Part shown: positions 1 to 4,828 of the stretch, one piece after another | Layout of the letters: the number at the start of each line of letters is the position of its first letter | How positions within the stretch are numbered: position 1 is the stretch's first letter | Virus record (IMG/VR): IMGVR_UViG_3300023174_000080 | Coordinates: 1 to 64,000 of that record | Source of the DNA: a virus | DNA length: 64,000 bases | Direction: 5' to 3' (one strand) | The notes under the pieces: generated by a model | Told to the model about the DNA's origin: nothing | Database searches by the model: none | What the model saw: only the letters and a program-made list of their open reading frames with translations | Made by a program: the position numbers and the translations under genes

Positions 1-29
1 AGATTGACAATCTCCAGATTGACGAGTTG

Positions 30-58
30 TTGCGTTCCCTTCGCAGCTAGGATATAAT
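30..58 (+). promoter_or_regulatory. sigma70-type promoter, leaderless start
   Basis: TTGCGT at 30-35 and TATAAT at 53-58 are 17 bp apart. The ATG at 66 lies 7 bases after the -10 box, so the predicted start of transcription falls on or one base before the start codon. There is no room for a Shine-Dalgarno site in such an mRNA. Confidence 0.75.
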
Positions 59-65
59 AACCACC

Positions 66-263
66 ATGACCATCAACGTTAAGAATCGTGACACTGGCAA
101 GCTTGTTTACTGTGGCGATACCATTGTGGGAATCTATAACGAGCCGTGGATTTTTCTTGCTATGTCAAGCCCGATGACAGTGTGGGTGCGAGATCCGATC
201 ACGGGTGCCGTTGTTGACTTTGACCCGACGACTATGGTAATCGACGTGGACGTGGTAGCCTAA
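66..263 (+). CDS. small hypothetical protein, leaderless
   Basis: A 65-residue protein of unknown function. It is rich in beta-branched residues and likely all-beta, with no cysteine pair or membrane segment. The start is fixed by a promoter whose -10 box ends 7 bases before the ATG. It ends just before the first GC-rich inverted-repeat element. I recognise no family. Confidence 0.75.
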   Translation: MTINVKNRDTGKLVYCGDTIVGIYNEPWIFLAMSSPMTVWVRDPITGAVVDFDPTTMVIDVDVVA

Positions 264-290
264 CCTGTAGCCTTGGCACGGAGCTTGCAC

Positions 291-312
291 AGCCGCCGCG
301 CCTTGCGCGGCT
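291..312. repeat. GC-rich inverted repeat, element A
   Basis: The core is a 7-bp stem (295-301 with 305-311) and a 3-base loop, CTT. It is not followed by a T-run on either strand, so it is not a normal intrinsic terminator. Upstream bases 273-290 resemble those before elements B and C (CTTGGCA, then TTGCA). A minus-strand promoter at 316-343 points into it. Confidence 0.75.
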
Positions 313-315
313 GGC

Positions 316-343
316 ATTATATCATAATAAAAAAATAAAGCAA
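316..343 (-). promoter_or_regulatory. minus-strand promoter facing element A
   Basis: On the minus strand TTGCTT (338-343) and TATAAT (316-321) are 16 bp apart, and TGA just before the -10 box makes an extended -10. Transcription would start inside the inverted repeat and run leftward, antisense to the gene at 66-263. No minus-strand gene lies downstream. Confidence 0.7.
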
Positions 344-443
344 GAGAAAAAAACTAATAATGTCCACCCATCCACGGGCAAACCGCGCATGTTAGTTGAA
401 CTGGCAACGGGAGTCAAGAGCGAAAAAAAATGCATCCACCCTC

Positions 444-472
444 TTGCACGTACACGAAAGCGCGTCTATAAT
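444..472 (+). promoter_or_regulatory. sigma70-type promoter, leaderless start
   Basis: TTGCAC at 444-449 and TATAAT at 467-472 are 17 bp apart. The ATG at 479 follows after exactly 6 bases, so it should be base +1 of the mRNA. The stretch just upstream is A-rich followed by CCACCC, a context repeated before the genes at 1191 and 1900. Confidence 0.8.
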
Positions 473-478
473 AAGGGC

Positions 479-664
479 ATGACCAACGAAACCTGCAACG
501 GACGGCACACGAAGAATGATGGTTCCTACTGGGTCAATGATGCGCGTGGCATTCCCCTTGCCCGCGTCTGCGCCAAGTGCGCGGAGAAAAAGCTTTCCAA
601 GTATCGGAAGGATGTTCGCACGAACGCGAGCTATTGGGCAGACGAGATTGTTGACGGCGACTAA
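479..664 (+). CDS. small conserved phage zinc-ribbon-like protein
   Basis: A 61-residue protein with a CNGRH motif near the N-terminus and a CAKC pair at mid-length, followed by a lysine-rich helix and an acidic tail. The core (DARGIP, then CAKC, then KLSKYR) resembles a family of very small proteins of unknown function seen in many tailed phages. An upstream in-frame ATG at 389 is rejected because the promoter at 444-472 would place the transcript start at 479. Its last codons carry the -35 box of the next promoter. Confidence 0.85.
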   Translation: MTNETCNGRHTKNDGSYWVNDARGIPLARVCAKCAEKKLSKYRKDVRTNASYWADEIVDGD

Positions 665-680
665 GGTTCCCCTGTATAAT
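651..680 (+). promoter_or_regulatory. promoter with conserved leader
   Basis: TTGACG at 651-656, 18 bp, TATAAT at 675-680. Unlike its neighbours it has a leader of about 30 bases. That leader begins GGCAGTTAACCCGTAG and nearly matches the leader of the gene at 2250. The -35 box lies inside the end of the preceding gene. Confidence 0.8.
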
Positions 681-687
681 ATCCCGG

Positions 688-717
688 CAGTTAACCCGTA
701 GCACCTGAGAGAAAAAA
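688..717 (+). promoter_or_regulatory. shared 5' leader motif (copy 1)
   Basis: CAGTTAACCCGTAG is followed by a GAGAGAAAAA stretch and then the ATG at 718. The same arrangement occurs at 2219-2249. It contains only a weak purine-rich stretch rather than a GGAGG site. Its place at the predicted 5' end of both mRNAs suggests a shared RNA-level or operator function. Confidence 0.6.
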
Positions 718-1005
718 ATGATCATCTTCCGTCGCCTCATTCGTTCCAAGGGTTCCACGTCTGCGAAGCTTGTCGGTGGACACCGTTTCGCTGTCAGTGT
801 TAAGGAGCTGATCCGTCACGCAAAGCAGACGCGGCACGTCTACGCTTTCATTGACGAGAACGGCAACGAAGGAACGATCCGCAGCGGTGTTCTCATGCGG
901 ACGGTTGATTCCCACGTTCGCAACATCGTGACCGTTGGTGACGCGATCCAGCGTCCCCTGCCTTTCGGTGTGGAGTCAAGCGATATTTTTGGTATCGCTG
1001 CCTAG
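718..1005 (+). CDS. hypothetical basic protein
   Basis: A 95-residue protein of unknown function with an arginine/lysine-rich N-terminus and no cysteines. The start is the first ATG after the conserved leader. The stop at 1003-1005 is followed directly by the next promoter. No family recognised. Confidence 0.75.
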   Translation: MIIFRRLIRSKGSTSAKLVGGHRFAVSVKELIRHAKQTRHVYAFIDENGNEGTIRSGVLMRTVDSHVRNIVTVGDAIQRPLPFGVESSDIFGIAA

Positions 1006-1047
1006 TTGACAGCACCTTGGCTCCCGTGCTAGAATATGGCGGGAGCC
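1006..1047 (+). promoter_or_regulatory. promoter with -10 box inside an inverted repeat
   Basis: TTGACA (1006-1011), 18 bp, TAGAAT (1030-1035). The -10 box sits in the loop of a perfect 8-bp inverted repeat, GGCTCCCG (1019-1026) with CGGGAGCC (1040-1047). Because transcription would start in the right arm, the repeat is better placed as an operator than as an RNA hairpin. No start codon follows closely. Confidence 0.6.
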
Positions 1048-1063
1048 TTGGCATAGAGGTTGC

Positions 1064-1085
1064 AGCCGCCCTTCGGGCGTCGGCT
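1064..1085. repeat. GC-rich inverted repeat, element B
   Basis: AGCC and GGCT outer arms with a CCC/GGG inner stem and a TTC loop; the right arm has a small bulge. It is preceded by the CTTGGCA and TTGCA words also seen at elements A and C. A minus-strand promoter faces it. Confidence 0.7.
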
Positions 1086-1091
1086 GGCACT

Positions 1092-1120
1092 ATTATATCA
1101 TGCCTACGGAATAAAAGCAA
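1092..1120 (-). promoter_or_regulatory. minus-strand promoter facing element B
   Basis: On the minus strand TTGCTT (1115-1120), 17 bp, TATAAT (1092-1097) with an extended TGA. It reads leftward into the inverted repeat and the end of the gene at 718-1005. Confidence 0.75.
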
Positions 1121-1155
1121 CTAAAAAAAGAAAATAAAAAAGTGGTTCCACCCCC

Positions 1156-1184
1156 TTGCAAGCCCATGAAAGCGCGGGTATAAT
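1156..1184 (+). promoter_or_regulatory. sigma70-type promoter, leaderless start
   Basis: TTGCAA (1156-1161), 17 bp, TATAAT (1179-1184). The ATG at 1191 comes after 6 bases and is the predicted +1. An in-frame ATG at 1185 lies upstream of the predicted +1 and so would not be in the mRNA. Confidence 0.8.
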
Positions 1185-1190
1185 ATGCAC

Positions 1191-1373
1191 ATGACCCAGA
1201 CCGAGTTTGATTTCGAGGCAGATGATTTTGGCGTGAAGCTGAAGGATCCCTGCGAGTGGTGCGCGAAGCATGAGGCAGCGCACACTGTGGTCAAGCGTGG
1301 GCAGGACACTGGGCTTTGCAATAACTGTGCCGAGGATGATTACATGGATTGGGTTGAACAAATGAACGATTGA
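1191..1373 (+). CDS. small two-CxxC zinc-ribbon protein
   Basis: A 60-residue acidic protein with CEWC and CNNC knuckles about 27 residues apart, as in a small zinc ribbon. The promoter geometry selects the ATG at 1191 over 1185. The TGA stop lies within the -35 box (TTGACG) of the next promoter. The molecular role is unknown; small zinc ribbons in early phage regions often bind host proteins or nucleic acid, but nothing here shows which. Confidence 0.8.
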   Translation: MTQTEFDFEADDFGVKLKDPCEWCAKHEAAHTVVKRGQDTGLCNNCAEDDYMDWVEQMND

Positions 1374-1398
1374 CGGCACTAAGAAAAAAAGATATAAT
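1370..1398 (+). promoter_or_regulatory. promoter overlapping the preceding stop codon
   Basis: TTGACG (1370-1375), 17 bp, TATAAT (1393-1398); ATG at 1406 after 7 bases. The TGA stop of the preceding gene (1371-1373) is part of the -35 box. Confidence 0.8.
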
Positions 1399-1405
1399 GA
1401 CCGCC

Positions 1406-1570
1406 ATGACCAAGCCAAAGCGCATCAAGATCCAGCTACACAAGAAGGTGTGCGTCAAGTGTCTGACGCAATGGCAGACCAGCAATAAGGATAGCAAGGT
1501 GTGCCCTTCCTGTGTCAACGACCCTTCAACAATCCTGACGCGGTGCCTTGCAAACATTGTGAAGCTGTGA
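1406..1570 (+). CDS. small two-CxxC zinc-ribbon protein
   Basis: A 54-residue basic protein with CVKC and CPSC pairs, a compact zinc ribbon, and a third lone cysteine near the C-terminus. It is leaderless by promoter position. Its TGA stop (1568-1570) supplies the TG of the extended -10 element of the next gene. Function unknown. Confidence 0.8.
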   Translation: MTKPKRIKIQLHKKVCVKCLTQWQTSNKDSKVCPSCVNDPSTILTRCLANIVKL

Positions 1571-1576
1571 GAGAAT
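1548..1576 (+). promoter_or_regulatory. extended -10 promoter formed by a stop codon
   Basis: TTGCAA (1548-1553), 17 bp, GAGAAT (1571-1576). The TGA stop of the upstream gene directly precedes the -10 box and provides the TGn extension. The ATG at 1584 follows after 7 bases. Confidence 0.7.
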
Positions 1577-1583
1577 AACGCCC

Positions 1584-1754
1584 ATGAACAACTACGGATA
1601 CGGCTTCAGCATCGGTGACAAGGTTACTACTAACAGCGGGATGTTCAACGGCGTTGCTACCGTGTGGGAATACAGGAAGGAAGGTTATGTTGTTGTCAAG
1701 TATTTTGCTTCCCTGTATCGCGTCCACCATAAGACGCTCCAGCTTGTCAAGTAG
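1584..1754 (+). CDS. small IGDKV protein, possible VGDLV relative
   Basis: A 56-residue protein, leaderless by promoter position. The pattern of a start followed by IGDKV, a glycine turn, a YVVVKY strand and a closing strand matches the compact beta-barrel layout of the VGDLV proteins at 4283-7580. It may be a GC-rich distant relative of that group. Function unknown. Confidence 0.75.
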   Translation: MNNYGYGFSIGDKVTTNSGMFNGVATVWEYRKEGYVVVKYFASLYRVHHKTLQLVK

Positions 1755-1776
1755 TATCGTTGGCACGGCAGTTGCA

Positions 1777-1798
1777 AGCCGCCGCAAACGCGGCGGCT
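1777..1798. repeat. GC-rich inverted repeat, element C
   Basis: A perfect 9-bp stem (AGCCGCCGC with GCGGCGGCT) and an AAAC loop. There is no T-run. The upstream words TTGGCA and TTGCA are shared with elements A and B. Confidence 0.8.
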
Positions 1799-1801
1799 GC
1801 T

Positions 1802-1829
1802 ATTATATCATAGCTGAGAATAAAAGCAA
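1802..1829 (-). promoter_or_regulatory. minus-strand promoter facing element C
   Basis: On the minus strand TTGCTT (1824-1829), 16 bp, TATAAT (1802-1807) with TGA extension, reading leftward into element C. Confidence 0.7.
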
Positions 1830-1864
1830 GAATAAAAAGAAAAAAGAAAAAGCGTTCCCCCCCC

Positions 1865-1893
1865 TTGCGTGCGTCCACGACATCCTGTAGAAT
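1865..1893 (+). promoter_or_regulatory. sigma70-type promoter, leaderless start
   Basis: TTGCGT (1865-1870), 17 bp, TAGAAT (1888-1893); the ATG at 1900 follows after 6 bases. Confidence 0.75.
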
Positions 1894-1899
1894 AGGCAC

Positions 1900-2031
1900 A
1901 TGACCAAGTTGATCAAGGCAAAGCGGGTTGGCGGTCTTTACTTCCTGTCCATCGGTCGCATCCAGATTTCCTTTTGTGTCAAGCGGAAAGAAAAGAAAAA
2001 GAAGATGTTGACCATCCCTGCCAACCTGTGA
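1900..2031 (+). CDS. 43-residue basic peptide
   Basis: A very small, strongly basic protein with a short beta-rich N-terminal half, a lysine/arginine cluster at residues 29-35 and a hydrophobic tail. Leaderless by promoter position. The TGA stop forms the extended -10 of the next gene. Function unknown; nucleic-acid binding is possible from the charge alone. Confidence 0.65.
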   Translation: MTKLIKAKRVGGLYFLSIGRIQISFCVKRKEKKKKMLTIPANL

Positions 2032-2037
2032 GAGAAT
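2008..2037 (+). promoter_or_regulatory. extended -10 promoter formed by a stop codon
   Basis: TTGACC (2008-2013), 18 bp, GAGAAT (2032-2037) directly preceded by the TGA stop of the upstream gene. The ATG at 2044 is 6 bases downstream. The same design is seen at 1548-1576. Confidence 0.7.
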
Positions 2038-2043
2038 AAGCAC

Positions 2044-2193
2044 ATGGAAAACAAAAACCTGACCCTGACGGTTGACGAGATCCGCATGATCCGCCTTGCG
2101 CTCGCCTCTCATGTTTTCGGTGCGTCGAAGCAAACGGAAAACAACATTATGAATCTCATGTCGAAGCTTCACAAGGTACTTGACCCGCAGTAG
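2044..2193 (+). CDS. 49-residue helical protein
   Basis: A small protein that looks mostly alpha-helical (LTLTVDEIRMIRLAL, then a second helix with MNLMSKL). It resembles short hypothetical proteins of phage early regions but has no diagnostic motif. Leaderless by promoter position. Confidence 0.7.
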   Translation: MENKNLTLTVDEIRMIRLALASHVFGASKQTENNIMNLMSKLHKVLDPQ

Positions 2194-2209
2194 AAACCCG
2201 CTGTATAAT
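2180..2209 (+). promoter_or_regulatory. promoter with conserved leader
   Basis: TTGACC (2180-2185), 18 bp, TATAAT (2204-2209). The -35 box lies in the last codons of the upstream gene. The leader starts CGCAGTTAACCCGTAG. Confidence 0.8.
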
Positions 2210-2218
2210 GTCCCTCGC

Positions 2219-2249
2219 AGTTAACCCGTAGAACGAAAGAGAAAAAACA
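2219..2249 (+). promoter_or_regulatory. shared 5' leader motif (copy 2)
   Basis: CAGTTAACCCGTAG followed by a GAGAGAAAAA-like stretch before the ATG at 2250; near copy of the leader at 688-717. The proteins encoded downstream of the two copies do not look alike, so the leader itself is the conserved unit. Confidence 0.6.
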
Positions 2250-2486
2250 ATGTCCACTGTCAATGATATCGCGGCGAAGCTCAACAGCTACAAGCGTTCC
2301 AACGGTCAGCGTATGTTCTACGTCACTGACACGGCGATTGTCCTTGACAATCCGGTGGTGAGCGGTAACGAGGTTGCCGCAGAGGTTGAGGGAACCATCC
2401 TGCGTTTCACGCTCGGTGTCAACTGTTTTCAGATGATCCGCACGCGAAAGGTTGAGACTACCGAAACGTGGACGCTGGACGAGTGA
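2250..2486 (+). CDS. hypothetical protein
   Basis: A 78-residue protein with a helical N-terminus and a beta-rich remainder. One cysteine, no known motif. It is expressed from a promoter with a leader of about 30 bases rather than leaderless. Unknown function. Confidence 0.75.
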   Translation: MSTVNDIAAKLNSYKRSNGQRMFYVTDTAIVLDNPVVSGNEVAAEVEGTILRFTLGVNCFQMIRTRKVETTETWTLDE

Positions 2487-2497
2487 GAAAATAAAGC

Positions 2498-2526
2498 TTG
2501 ACAGCTCGCCGAGTCGGTGGCATAAT
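2498..2526 (+). promoter_or_regulatory. plus-strand promoter abutting element D
   Basis: TTGACA (2498-2503), 17 bp, CATAAT (2521-2526). The inverted repeat starts on the next base, so transcription would start within its left arm. A minus-strand promoter faces it from the other side. Confidence 0.7.
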
Positions 2527-2546
2527 AGCCGCCGATTTCGGCGGCT
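2527..2546. repeat. GC-rich inverted repeat, element D
   Basis: A perfect inverted repeat, AGCCGCCG / ATTT / CGGCGGCT, placed exactly between two convergent -10 boxes (2521-2526 plus, 2551-2556 minus). Confidence 0.8.
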
Positions 2547-2550
2547 GCAT

Positions 2551-2579
2551 ATTATATCACAAGGAAAAGAATAAAGCAA
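2551..2579 (-). promoter_or_regulatory. minus-strand promoter facing element D
   Basis: On the minus strand TTGCTT (2574-2579), 17 bp, TATAAT (2551-2556) with TGA extension. Confidence 0.8.
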
Positions 2580-2624
2580 TAAAGAAAAGCACGGGAAGAT
2601 AAGAAAAAAAAGACGTGCAGGCTC

Positions 2625-2654
2625 TTGATTCCCGTAGAGATTCCAGCGTATAAT
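2625..2654 (+). promoter_or_regulatory. sigma70-type promoter, leaderless start
   Basis: TTGATT (2625-2630), 18 bp, TATAAT (2649-2654); ATG at 2661 after 6 bases. Confidence 0.7.
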
Positions 2655-2660
2655 ATGGGC

Positions 2661-2792
2661 ATGAACGAGAACAACAGCTGGTGCAAGGATTGCGGCACGG
2701 AGAAGAACCTTGTCATTTTCTCCGAGGCACCAAAGGTTGTCCTTTGCACGGAGTGCGCCATGTGGCGCGACAGCAAGATTGACAAGCGGTAA
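2661..2792 (+). CDS. 43-residue two-CxxC zinc-ribbon protein
   Basis: CKDC and CTEC pairs flank a short beta segment, giving a minimal zinc ribbon. The stop TAA at 2790-2792 lies between the -35 and -10 boxes of the next promoter. Leaderless. It resembles the genes at 1191, 1406 and 2815 in layout. Function unknown. Confidence 0.8.
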   Translation: MNENNSWCKDCGTEKNLVIFSEAPKVVLCTECAMWRDSKIDKR

Positions 2793-2808
2793 AAAGGAAA
2801 GGTATAAT
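2779..2808 (+). promoter_or_regulatory. consensus promoter, leaderless start
   Basis: TTGACA (2779-2784), 18 bp, TATAAT (2803-2808); the ATG at 2815 is 6 bases downstream. Both boxes match consensus and the -35 lies inside the preceding gene. Confidence 0.85.
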
Positions 2809-2814
2809 ATCACC

Positions 2815-3006
2815 ATGACCAAGAACTGCGACGACTGTGGTGTGAAGCTGCACGGGCAGTGCATCGTTGACGGTGGCAAGCTGATGTGCTTGGACTGCGC
2901 GGAAGCGTTCAACGATGAACAGGAGTTCGGCATGGTGGACGACCGGGAGGAAACGGACGGGGATATCCACGATGATCTGGTGGATATGTATTACAACGAA
3001 TATTAG
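2815..3006 (+). CDS. small zinc-ribbon protein with acidic tail
   Basis: A 63-residue protein with CDDC and CLDC pairs separated by about 20 residues, then an acidic helix-rich tail. The start follows from the leaderless promoter. The stop TAG at 3004-3006 is followed directly by the -35 of the next promoter. Confidence 0.8.
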   Translation: MTKNCDDCGVKLHGQCIVDGGKLMCLDCAEAFNDEQEFGMVDDREETDGDIHDDLVDMYYNEY

Positions 3007-3035
3007 TTGACTCCTGCTGGCGGGTGAGCTATAAT
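3007..3035 (+). promoter_or_regulatory. plus-strand promoter abutting element E
   Basis: TTGACT (3007-3012), 17 bp, TATAAT (3030-3035), directly followed by the inverted repeat. No start codon lies close downstream. Confidence 0.75.
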
Positions 3036-3054
3036 AGCCGCCCGCTGCGCGGGC
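3036..3054. repeat. GC-rich inverted repeat, element E
   Basis: A 6-bp stem CCCGC-centred with a TGC loop, inside the AGCCGCC...GGGCT frame common to all six elements. Confidence 0.7.
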
Positions 3055-3084
3055 TGGCACACTTATTGCCAGACATTCAGTACT

Positions 3085-3113
3085 ATTATATCAAACAGCC
3101 GCCGTGTTGTCAA
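3085..3113 (-). promoter_or_regulatory. full-consensus minus-strand promoter facing element E
   Basis: On the minus strand TTGACA (3108-3113), 17 bp, TATAAT (3085-3090), with TGA extending the -10. Both hexamers are perfect consensus. It reads leftward through element E and antisense to the gene at 2815-3006. Confidence 0.85.
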
Positions 3114-3148
3114 GCTAAAAGCGCAGGAAAAGAAAAAAAGATATGCGC

Positions 3149-3177
3149 TTGCATATGTCCCCCGTTCGTGAGAGTAT
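3149..3177 (+). promoter_or_regulatory. extended -10 promoter, leaderless start
   Basis: TTGCAT (3149-3154), 17 bp, GAGTAT (3172-3177) preceded by TGA. The ATG at 3184 follows after 6 bases; a GTG at 3178 in the same frame lies before the predicted +1. Confidence 0.65.
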
Positions 3178-3183
3178 GTGCGT

Positions 3184-3549
3184 ATGACCAACAACAACAT
3201 GACCATCGAGATCCACGCGGGCGACGAGCTTCAGGAGATCAGTGTGCCCACCAAGTGGGAGATCTGCGAGCGTTGCGAGGGCAACGGCAAGCACGACCCT
3301 GAGTCGTTCTCCAACGGCTTCACCGCGAGCGAGTTCAATGACCTCTTCGACGACGAGGAGGAGCGCGAAAACTATTTCAATGGCAAGCACGATGTTGCGT
3401 GCCGCGAGTGCAACGCCTCGGGCAAGGTGCGCGTGCCTGACCTTAGCTCTCTCACGGACGAGGAGCGCGAAGGCTACGAGCGTGCGCTGGAGGACCGTGC
3501 TGACTACGAGCGCGAGTGCCGCTACGAGCGCCGGTACCTCGGGTACTAG
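3184..3549 (+). CDS. DnaJ-type zinc-finger-like protein
   Basis: A 121-residue acidic protein with two CxxCxGxG-like motifs, CERCEGNGK and CRECNASGK, about 50 residues apart. This is the repeat that binds zinc in the DnaJ cysteine-rich domain and in small stand-alone DnaJ-like zinc fingers. The C-terminus is rich in Glu, Arg and Tyr. There is no J domain, so it is not a full co-chaperone. GC-rich and leaderless like its neighbours. Confidence 0.75.
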   Translation: MTNNNMTIEIHAGDELQEISVPTKWEICERCEGNGKHDPESFSNGFTASEFNDLFDDEEERENYFNGKHDVACRECNASGKVRVPDLSSLTDEEREGYERALEDRADYERECRYERRYLGY

Positions 3550-3609
3550 TTGCCCCTGTCAAGGGGGTGGTGGTTGGCTAAATAAAAAAAATAAAAGCCT
3601 CCCACCCCC

Positions 3610-3638
3610 TTGACGAATATCCACAGGTATGGTAAACT
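3610..3638 (+). promoter_or_regulatory. plus-strand promoter abutting element F
   Basis: TTGACG (3610-3615), 17 bp, TAAACT (3633-3638), directly followed by AGCC and the element F inverted repeat. Confidence 0.6.
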
Positions 3639-3640
3639 AG

Positions 3641-3661
3641 CCGCCTTGCAAAGCAAGGCGG
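3641..3661. repeat. GC-rich inverted repeat, element F
   Basis: A perfect 9-bp stem (CCGCCTTGC with GCAAGGCGG) and an AAA loop. Not followed by a T-run. Confidence 0.8.
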
Positions 3662-3678
3662 GAGGCTGGGACACCTAT

Positions 3679-3707
3679 ATTATATCATGGGTGAATAGGT
3701 CGCGCAA
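3679..3707 (-). promoter_or_regulatory. minus-strand promoter facing element F
   Basis: On the minus strand TTGCGC (3702-3707), 17 bp, TATAAT (3679-3684) with TGA extension. Confidence 0.7.
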
Positions 3708-3732
3708 GAAATAAAAAAAGATATTCCACCTC

Positions 3733-3775
3733 TTGTCCACCACCATCCTGTCAAGGTAAGCTAGAGACATAGGAG
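3733..3775 (+). promoter_or_regulatory. promoter and ribosome binding site
   Basis: TTGTCC (3733-3738), 18 bp, TAAGCT (3757-3762), then AGGAG (3771-3775) 8 bases before the ATG at 3784. Unlike the leaderless genes before it, this gene has a clear Shine-Dalgarno site. Confidence 0.55.
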
Positions 3776-3783
3776 AAAAGATT

Positions 3784-4194
3784 ATGGCTAGCAAAGACTA
3801 CGAGAAGAACGATAAGCTGTATGCAAAGATTGAGCAGAGGATTGAACAGGTTGCGCTCATCATGCATAGATTAAATAACATGTGGAGCTTCACAGGTACT
3901 CAGCTGTCCTATGCCTGTGACAACTACATGCGTCCCCGTGACCTTGCTACACTAGAGGAGCGTGTGCATTGCTTGGTGCAGGCTTATGCTGCACTAACAA
4001 AGAGCGTGACCTTGTATACATCTCAGGGTTATGTGCTGCCACAGTTCTGGGATGAAACGTTTGGCAAGCTAGGACAAGATATAATCTTTACCTTGCCCGA
4101 GATGCTGCATGTCAAAAAAGAAAAAGCCTTCTATAAAAATTTGCAAAAGACCTTCACCCTTGCGTGGGGGGAGTCCCCCTCCCTCCCCCTCTAA
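3784..4194 (+). CDS. hypothetical helical protein
   Basis: A 136-residue protein that is mostly helical, with two cysteines and no recognisable motif. It is the last gene of the GC-rich block and is less GC-rich than the genes before it. Its start is set by AGGAG. Unknown function. Confidence 0.8.
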   Translation: MASKDYEKNDKLYAKIEQRIEQVALIMHRLNNMWSFTGTQLSYACDNYMRPRDLATLEERVHCLVQAYAALTKSVTLYTSQGYVLPQFWDETFGKLGQDIIFTLPEMLHVKKEKAFYKNLQKTFTLAWGESPSLPL

Positions 4195-4282
4195 GGGGCG
4201 TATTTCCGGAAAATAAGTCTCTATGATATTGACATTGACCCTAAAAGTGCTCTATGGTCGTTTTTAAATTCCGGGCCAAAAA

Positions 4283-4543
4283 ATGAAAAAATTCAAGTTC
4301 AAAGTTGGTGATCTTGTTGCCTGTTACAACGATCCCGACAATTTTAAAATAATACTCGGTTGGGTTGTAAGCCGTTGGAAAAATAGACATGGTGAAAATA
4401 ATTACCATATTCATTGGAGCGACATAGCCGATAATCCCGATTATATCCAATCACCTATAGATGAATATGGTGTGAATGAATGTTATAATTTGCTACAAAA
4501 AGCTATCGAAACAGATACATGGTCGGGCAAAAAAATTCTGTAA
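4283..4543 (+). CDS. VGDLV-family small protein 1
   Basis: An 86-residue protein with KVGDLVACY near the N-terminus, then ILGWVVS and YHIHW strands and a C-terminal helix. The layout suggests a small SH3-like or KOW-like beta-barrel. It is the first of an array of related genes running to 7580. Function unknown; an adaptor or binding module is a guess from fold alone. Confidence 0.8.
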   Translation: MKKFKFKVGDLVACYNDPDNFKIILGWVVSRWKNRHGENNYHIHWSDIADNPDYIQSPIDEYGVNECYNLLQKAIETDTWSGKKIL

Positions 4544-4564
4544 AAAATTTTTTGGAAATTTTTC

Positions 4565-4828
4565 ATGAAAGATTCAAAATACAACATAGGAGATCTTGTA
4601 GCTACTTATGTTGAGCTTGATGATGCAAATGATAAATTATTATTAGGATGGATAGTTAGTAAAAACAAATATGTCACCATAGATAACAAAATGACATGGA
4701 TATATGATATAGAATGGGCCGATGGTGAAATGGAAGATGAAGTGGAAGAAGACGTTGTTTATAATGTCATAAAAGCATATCGGGAAGCAAAGCGTTACAA
4801 GCGTTGGACGCGAAGTAGATGGATATGA
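4565..4828 (+). CDS. VGDLV-family small protein 2
   Basis: An 87-residue paralogue of the gene at 4283: NIGDLVATY, then LLLGWIVS, then YDIEWADG and an acidic stretch, ending in a basic helix. The pattern GDLV / GWIVS / EW is shared in order. It overlaps the next gene by 10 bases. Confidence 0.8.
   Translation: MKDSKYNIGDLVATYVELDDANDKLLLGWIVSKNKYVTIDNKMTWIYDIEWADGEMEDEVEEDVVYNVIKAYREAKRYKRWTRSRWI

Noticed and set aside
389-478. N-terminal extension of the gene at 479
   Set aside because: It contains the promoter at 444-472 whose start point is the ATG at 479, and the extension has no protein-like character.
2508-2522. Sequence resembling the CCGAGTCGGTG hairpin of Cas9 tracrRNA
   Set aside because: It is only a dozen bases in a promoter spacer, with no repeat-spacer array, no anti-repeat and no cas9 gene in the window.
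2169-2933. 254-codon open frame on the minus strand
   Set aside because: It covers several well-supported plus-strand genes and promoters and has no ribosome binding site; it is a by-product of codon bias in the GC-rich block.
291-3661. Elements A-F as ordinary intrinsic terminators
   Set aside because: None is followed by a T-run on either strand, and promoters lie directly beside them; true terminators in this window (8371, 10619) have clear T-runs.
291-3661. Elements A-F as N4-type hairpin promoters for a virion RNA polymerase
   Set aside because: The loops and stems vary too much, complete sigma70 boxes are present, and no virion RNA polymerase gene was seen here.
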